This document shows positions 60,701 to 64,000 of a DNA stretch of 64,000 nucleotides, one piece after another. The translations under genes were made by a program, and so were the position numbers. Every line of letters begins with the position of its first letter. Position 1 is the first letter of the stretch. The DNA is from Lucifuga dentata. Taxonomy: Eukaryota > Chordata > Actinopteri > Ophidiiformes > Bythitidae. Below the pieces are notes generated by a model. The model saw only the letters and a list, made by a program, of their open reading frames with translations. It had not been told where the DNA came from and made no database searches. The stretch lies in assembly GCA_014773175.1 (NCBI GenBank), contig VXCM01000997.1:145232-209231 (forward strand). The letters are read 5' to 3'.

Positions 60701-63590
60701 AGATGCATTCTGGCACTAACAGTTCCACATGTAGGAGCAGATAAATTCTTGTACCCTTTGATTCACTGCACACGCCAAATAAGACAGTTCACCTTGCACG
60801 TTGTTCAGAAGAGTTGTACAACACAATGTAGTTGTTGAGCTGACATATTACCATTTCTGTCACAATGTCATTGCAAAAGACTACTCTGAGGGGCCAGATA
60901 CAGTAAAACTATTTTAACACACAGTGTCGGCTATAATACTAACAATACCTTTACTATTTAAATACTGTTATGCTATGCTGTCACATTTTAAACTGTCATA
61001 CTGCTTTGCTTCAGCGATAGAATGGGGTGACCTAGAAATTCACAAAGATAGTTTTCTCTTGCAAAATAATTTTGAGCAACTATGATGAGCAGTCGTGTTT
61101 AATACATAAAGAAGACTTAAAATTGACTTCAACACAAAAGAATGGTATACCTTCCCTAGGTTATCCTGGAATGATCGATATTGAGAATACACGGGATAAA
61201 CAGACTTTATGATTGAGTTCAAATCGACAAATGTTTGTGTTTGTACCTTTATCTACACAGGAATCGTGTGAGGTGGGAGAGCTGGAGCGTCCATAAGGCT
61301 GGGCCAGAGAAGCGGCTGACAACGGGCTGGATGCTCTGTGAGAAACCTTGGAGGAAGAAGGTGGAGGGATGTAGTCCTCGCCAAGAGAATTCCTATGTAG
61401 CTCCACATCGACCACCTGAAACAAACACCAGTCATTGTCAGAATAAACCTCTGAGAGCAGGTGATCACAGGAGTGAACGTGTATAACTTACAGTTTCTGC
61501 GCCCAGTGTCTGCAGCCCTGTGTATGTTCTGTCCAGCTGCAAGAAAAGAAAGGGGAGATCAGAATTAAGACTTTACTCAGTTGAGGTTACAGAGGAAAGA
61601 TTGAACTGGATAAATGAGTTATGTACACTAGGAAGCCAACCAATACATTAAAAAAAAACAAAACTCATCTTATACCTGTGTTCCTACACAATATCTAGTT
61701 TGTCTTTGAATCTGTACTTGTTTCTTTACATTCAGTCTTTTGTCATCTCATCTCATGTAGGGTGCTATTAGCTTTTGTCCTCTCCCAATCCTGCGTTGTC
61801 TAAATGTCTGAAATGTATCTATCCAAATTAAGTCTCCTTATGCACTTTGTAATGGTAAATTTCAGTAATAATAATAAATCAAATTAAAGTCTCATTTGCA
61901 TTTTACCAATGTCAAAAAGAGGTCATTACACAAAAGATGCCATAATAAAACAAGACATCTCTGAGTCTAAAGATGAAAACAAGCTGAATGACTCTGATGT
62001 GTCCTGACCTTTAGCTGGTGGATGATGTCAATACGTTTGTTGCGAGGGTCTTTGAAGTGGATCTGTACCCTCACAGGAAACTCTCCCCAGCCTCGCCGCG
62101 TTAAATGAAAAGGAGGCTCACTGAGAACACACATTCCATAAGATTTATGTAAGATTGTTAAAACATAAATCTGGAGAGGATACTTCACAATGATTTCATT
62201 AGAAATTAGAGGATGCTTCACAATGATTTCATTAGAAATTCTAAGCTCCAAGCCTTCTGCCTTCTGACTCAGCTGGAGTTAATAATCTCCTAAAATCAAT
62301 CGCTTGAAGGTTCTTCTCATATTGCCTCAACCTTTGAAACTTGAGGCTTTCAACGCTATATAACAGAAAGTGATCGAATGCCTGAATTTACAAAAATGTG
62401 TATGTGCAGGGACGTGTGTGTCTAAGTAAATTAAGTGGTTTGGGTTTTCTTTTATTCTTTCTTTTTTCTGCACTCAACCCACACATTTTCAATCAGGATA
62501 AGACTAGAGACAGCAAGCAGCATTGGGCCTGTGTGGGGCTCACTGGGAATGAAGCCTTAAATCAATCAGCAGATGCTTATGTGGCGCTGCTAACAATGTA
62601 ACCTTGTCAACTAAAACTGCCAGGAGGCTATCTCTAAGGATGAGAGATCATTTACTCAAATGTCATGGACAAACTTAAATCCTTTGCCTCTTTTTGAGGA
62701 TAAAAAAGCCACAAAAGCTTTATTCCTTCTATAATTTCTAGATGAACTGTGCCATCAAGCTAATATAAGATTATCACTCCAGTCTACAAGTTCTAATGAG
62801 TGACTCCACTGTGTATGAGCTGGGTGTGTCCACAGTATTAGTCATGCTAATGTTGACTGTAGTCTGACTCATCATGGGATAAATAACATAACAGAGTCCA
62901 CCCAAGGATGTGTGTGTGTATGTGTGTGTGCAGTCGATTTAATGAACATCTTGTTTTTCTATCTTGTTTGCACAAATACTGACCAGAGGGAAGATGGAGC
63001 TTAAGTATCACTTAGAGAGACAAATATTTTTTGTCTCTTTCAGGTATGATTGATGGAGAGCAGGCGAGAGGAACCATGTGATCGTGCATCCACAAGGGGG
63101 TGCTGTATATCAAAGGATCTTTATGGCAGCCTGTTGACTGCACTTGTAATATCAGTTAGTTATTTACACTGGCTTGTATGCTTCCAGTAGCTGTTATAAC
63201 AAATTGTTCCTTACTCTCATCTGTTTGCCAGGTGCTGCATGGAAAAGACAGTCTGTGTAAATACAACACCATGAGGTCAAATCGTATTGGAAGAAGTTTC
63301 CTGTCTTTCTACTTTCTATTCTTGCCTGAAGTAACCACATAAAACAACACCCAAGTGCATGAACAACAAAGTGCTCACAAACACTTCACCTATCTTAAAT
63401 GTGCAGAAACACATGGACTGACACAAACCTGACTTCCACCAGGTCATTAGGCTTATAGCTGGGATGCAAGAAGAACCAAATTTTCTTAACAAAGTGATCG
63501 ATGCTCGGCTCCCTCCTCGAGCCTCTGACGTACACCATCCACTTATGGGTAGACTGGTCATTCTCTTCACGCTTGTCAGGGGGGATGTAC
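48292..63590 (-). CDS. yeats2: YEATS domain-containing protein 2 (ATAC complex subunit); 5' exons off the right edge
   Basis: Minus-strand exons: 63590-63429, 62120-62009, 61536-61492, 61415-61247, 60645-60403, 59774-59607, 58533-58442, 57933-57751, 57581-57350, 57109-56951, 55937-55816, 55155-55009, 54590-54402, 53868-53493, 53375-53241, 52977-52846, 52628-52484, 52135-52059, 51973-51894, 51003-50799, 50225-49990, 49718-49644, 49451-49378, 48400-48292 (stop TGA). All phases agree. They total 3,667 bases, about 1,221 residues; human YEATS2 has 1,422 with its YEATS domain starting near residue 201, so only the first about 200 residues are missing. YEATS2 is a nuclear scaffold subunit of the ATAC histone acetyltransferase complex and reads acetyl/crotonyl-lysine on H3K27. 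The first three exons carry the YEATS fold. The middle is a long Ser/Ala/Gly/Gln-rich disordered stretch with short conserved motifs ([60 protein letters not shown]). The last exons are conserved and probably helical. Confidence 0.95.
48401..49377 (-). other. Last yeats2 intron, with a SINE-like insertion
   Basis: Intron between the last two coding exons. Bases about 48745-49030 resemble a tRNA-derived SINE (separate entry); the rest is AT-rich. Confidence 0.55.
48745..49030 (+). mobile_element. tRNA-derived SINE-like element in the last yeats2 intron
   Basis: TGGGCACGAGTGAGGG (A-box-like) and GGGGTTTGATCACCG (B-box-like) are spaced as in a tRNA. A body follows with GTTCGCTGCACTAGCTACTTC and CCTGCACAGAGAGGAGCAGG. 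Family not assigned. Confidence 0.4.
50226..51893 (-). other. yeats2 introns flanking exon 51003-50799
   Basis: Besides the exon, this stretch holds an artefactual 65-bp duplication with N at 50413, a GT microsatellite after 50481, a poly-C tract with N at 50609, and unremarkable AT-rich intron from 51004 to 51893. Confidence 0.55.
50348..50478. repeat. 65-bp direct duplication around N in a yeats2 intron (assembly overlap)
   Basis: 50348-50412 equals 50414-50478 exactly; N at 50413. Confidence 0.9.
53869..56950 (-). other. yeats2 introns of the central region
   Basis: Introns around exons 54590-54402, 55155-55009 and 55937-55816. Minus-strand ORFs extend past several of these exons but lose resemblance at the GT/AG junctions, so they are not coding there. 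No nested gene was seen. Confidence 0.55.
57692..57745. repeat. G-tract and (GA)n microsatellite next to a yeats2 5' splice site
   Basis: A run of G9 then AGAGGGAGAG and about 17 pure GA units. On the coding strand a CT array begins about 5 bases inside the intron after exon 57933-57751 (donor AAG|GTGATTCTC). Confidence 0.93.
58534..61246 (-). other. yeats2 introns between the YEATS domain and the central region
   Basis: Intron sequence around exons 59774-59607 and 60645-60403. It includes a poly-A tract with N (59346-59380). The 216-residue plus-strand ORF at 59102-59752 crosses the poly-A tract and the antisense of an exon, and is not a gene. Confidence 0.5.
60403..60645 (-). other. yeats2: yeats2 exon with duplicated FQPITxSCKIV motif
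   Basis: The 243-base exon encodes [13 protein letters not shown] and, 17 residues later, [13 protein letters not shown], an internal repeat known in vertebrate YEATS2. It opens with GFIKAET, a sumoylation-type motif. Confidence 0.85.
61492..63590 (-). other. yeats2: YEATS domain exons of yeats2
   Basis: Three exons encode [53 protein letters not shown], then [37 protein letters not shown] and [15 protein letters not shown]. The next exon (61415-61247) adds [15 protein letters not shown]. The aromatic acyl-lysine pocket of human YEATS2 uses Tyr262 and Trp282; the corresponding Tyr in HPSYKPN and Trp in RRGWGEF are both present. So histone acyl-lysine binding is expected to be intact. Residue equivalence is by motif, not by structure. 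Confidence 0.92.
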
Positions 63591-64000
63591 CTGAGGGAGA
63601 TGGGAGAAGAGCATAAAGTACCAGAGGTGGTAAAGAAACAGCCTCAGTGAAAGTGAATAATGTTCTGTATATACTGGCAGCAAAACAAGGACACAGCACA
63701 CAAGGTGTGTGAGGGAGAGAAGATGTAGGACAGACAAGTGGGCAGGTGAGACTGTAAAGCAACTAAAGTTTTTTCTTGTATTTCGCTGACTTCCTTAAAA
63801 GATTCTGCCAGGGTCACAACCACCAATTCAATGTCAACTGTTGGCATTTAATAGATTATCACAGAGATAAGCCACACGTGAATCATTTCACACAAGTACT
63901 TCAATATAAACCTATACACACAGCCTGTCAGAACGCAGCCTCAAGGGGGCACAAGCCAGTGTCCACCTTGTGCCGGTCCCAAGCCTGAATAAATGCAGAG
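62121..64000 (-). other. yeats2 introns in and upstream of the YEATS domain
   Basis: Apart from exon 63590-63429, no coding sequence is recognised. A minus-strand ORF at 63847-63644 (MPTVDIELVVV start) lacks a donor and family resemblance. An imperfect 32-bp tandem repeat (minus ATGATTTCATTAGAAATT) lies at about 62187-62241, immediately upstream of exon 62120. Confidence 0.5.

Noticed and set aside
63644..63847. Minus-strand ORF starting MPTVDIELVVV as an upstream yeats2 exon
   Set aside because: No donor in the needed phase and no resemblance to the sequence preceding the YEATS domain; it looks intronic.

Overview
This is a piece of vertebrate nuclear DNA, almost certainly from a teleost fish. 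Genes are split by long AT-rich introns with canonical GT/AG junctions. Dinucleotide microsatellites are dense, and fish-type MITE, SINE and LINE debris is abundant. Every recognisable protein is a vertebrate family member. I see no bacterial operons, CRISPR arrays, phage genes or intact viral genes.

Layout, left to right. (1) About 3.8-32.4 kb, minus strand: the 5' part of eef1akmt4, the eEF1A lysine methyltransferase that is linked to ECE2 in mammals. Coding exon 1 is at 31.8-32.0 kb and exon 2 at 3.8-4.1 kb, separated by a 27.7-kb intron full of microsatellites and repeats. The rest of the gene lies off the left edge. (2) About 33.5-39.2 kb, minus strand: the C-terminal half of a MATE transporter (SLC47A family). 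One exon carries a frame-breaking internal deletion, no exons for the first half were found, and a second diverged copy of the last-exon core lies just downstream. (3) 41.3-46.8 kb, plus strand: map6d1, three coding exons encoding a 295-residue MAP6-family protein once a 65-base assembly duplication is discounted. (4) 48.3-63.6 kb, minus strand: yeats2, with 24 consecutive phase-compatible coding exons (about 1,221 residues, stop codon included). These run from within the YEATS domain to the natural C-terminus; the N-terminal exons lie off the right edge.

ECE2/EEF1AKMT4, MAP6D1 and YEATS2 are neighbours on human 3q27, so the window looks like a conserved block in which the MATE gene is the odd member. 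The genes do not form one pathway: yeats2 is a chromatin reader of the ATAC complex, map6d1 a palmitoylated microtubule/Golgi-associated protein, eef1akmt4 modifies a translation factor, and slc47a is an organic-cation/H+ antiporter.

Assembly quality matters here. There are 22 single-N positions. Seven are flanked by perfect non-microsatellite or mixed direct repeats of about 62-66 bp, which look like unmerged contig overlaps; one lies in the first coding exon of map6d1. Most of the others sit in homopolymers. Apparent local duplications next to an N should not be read as biology.
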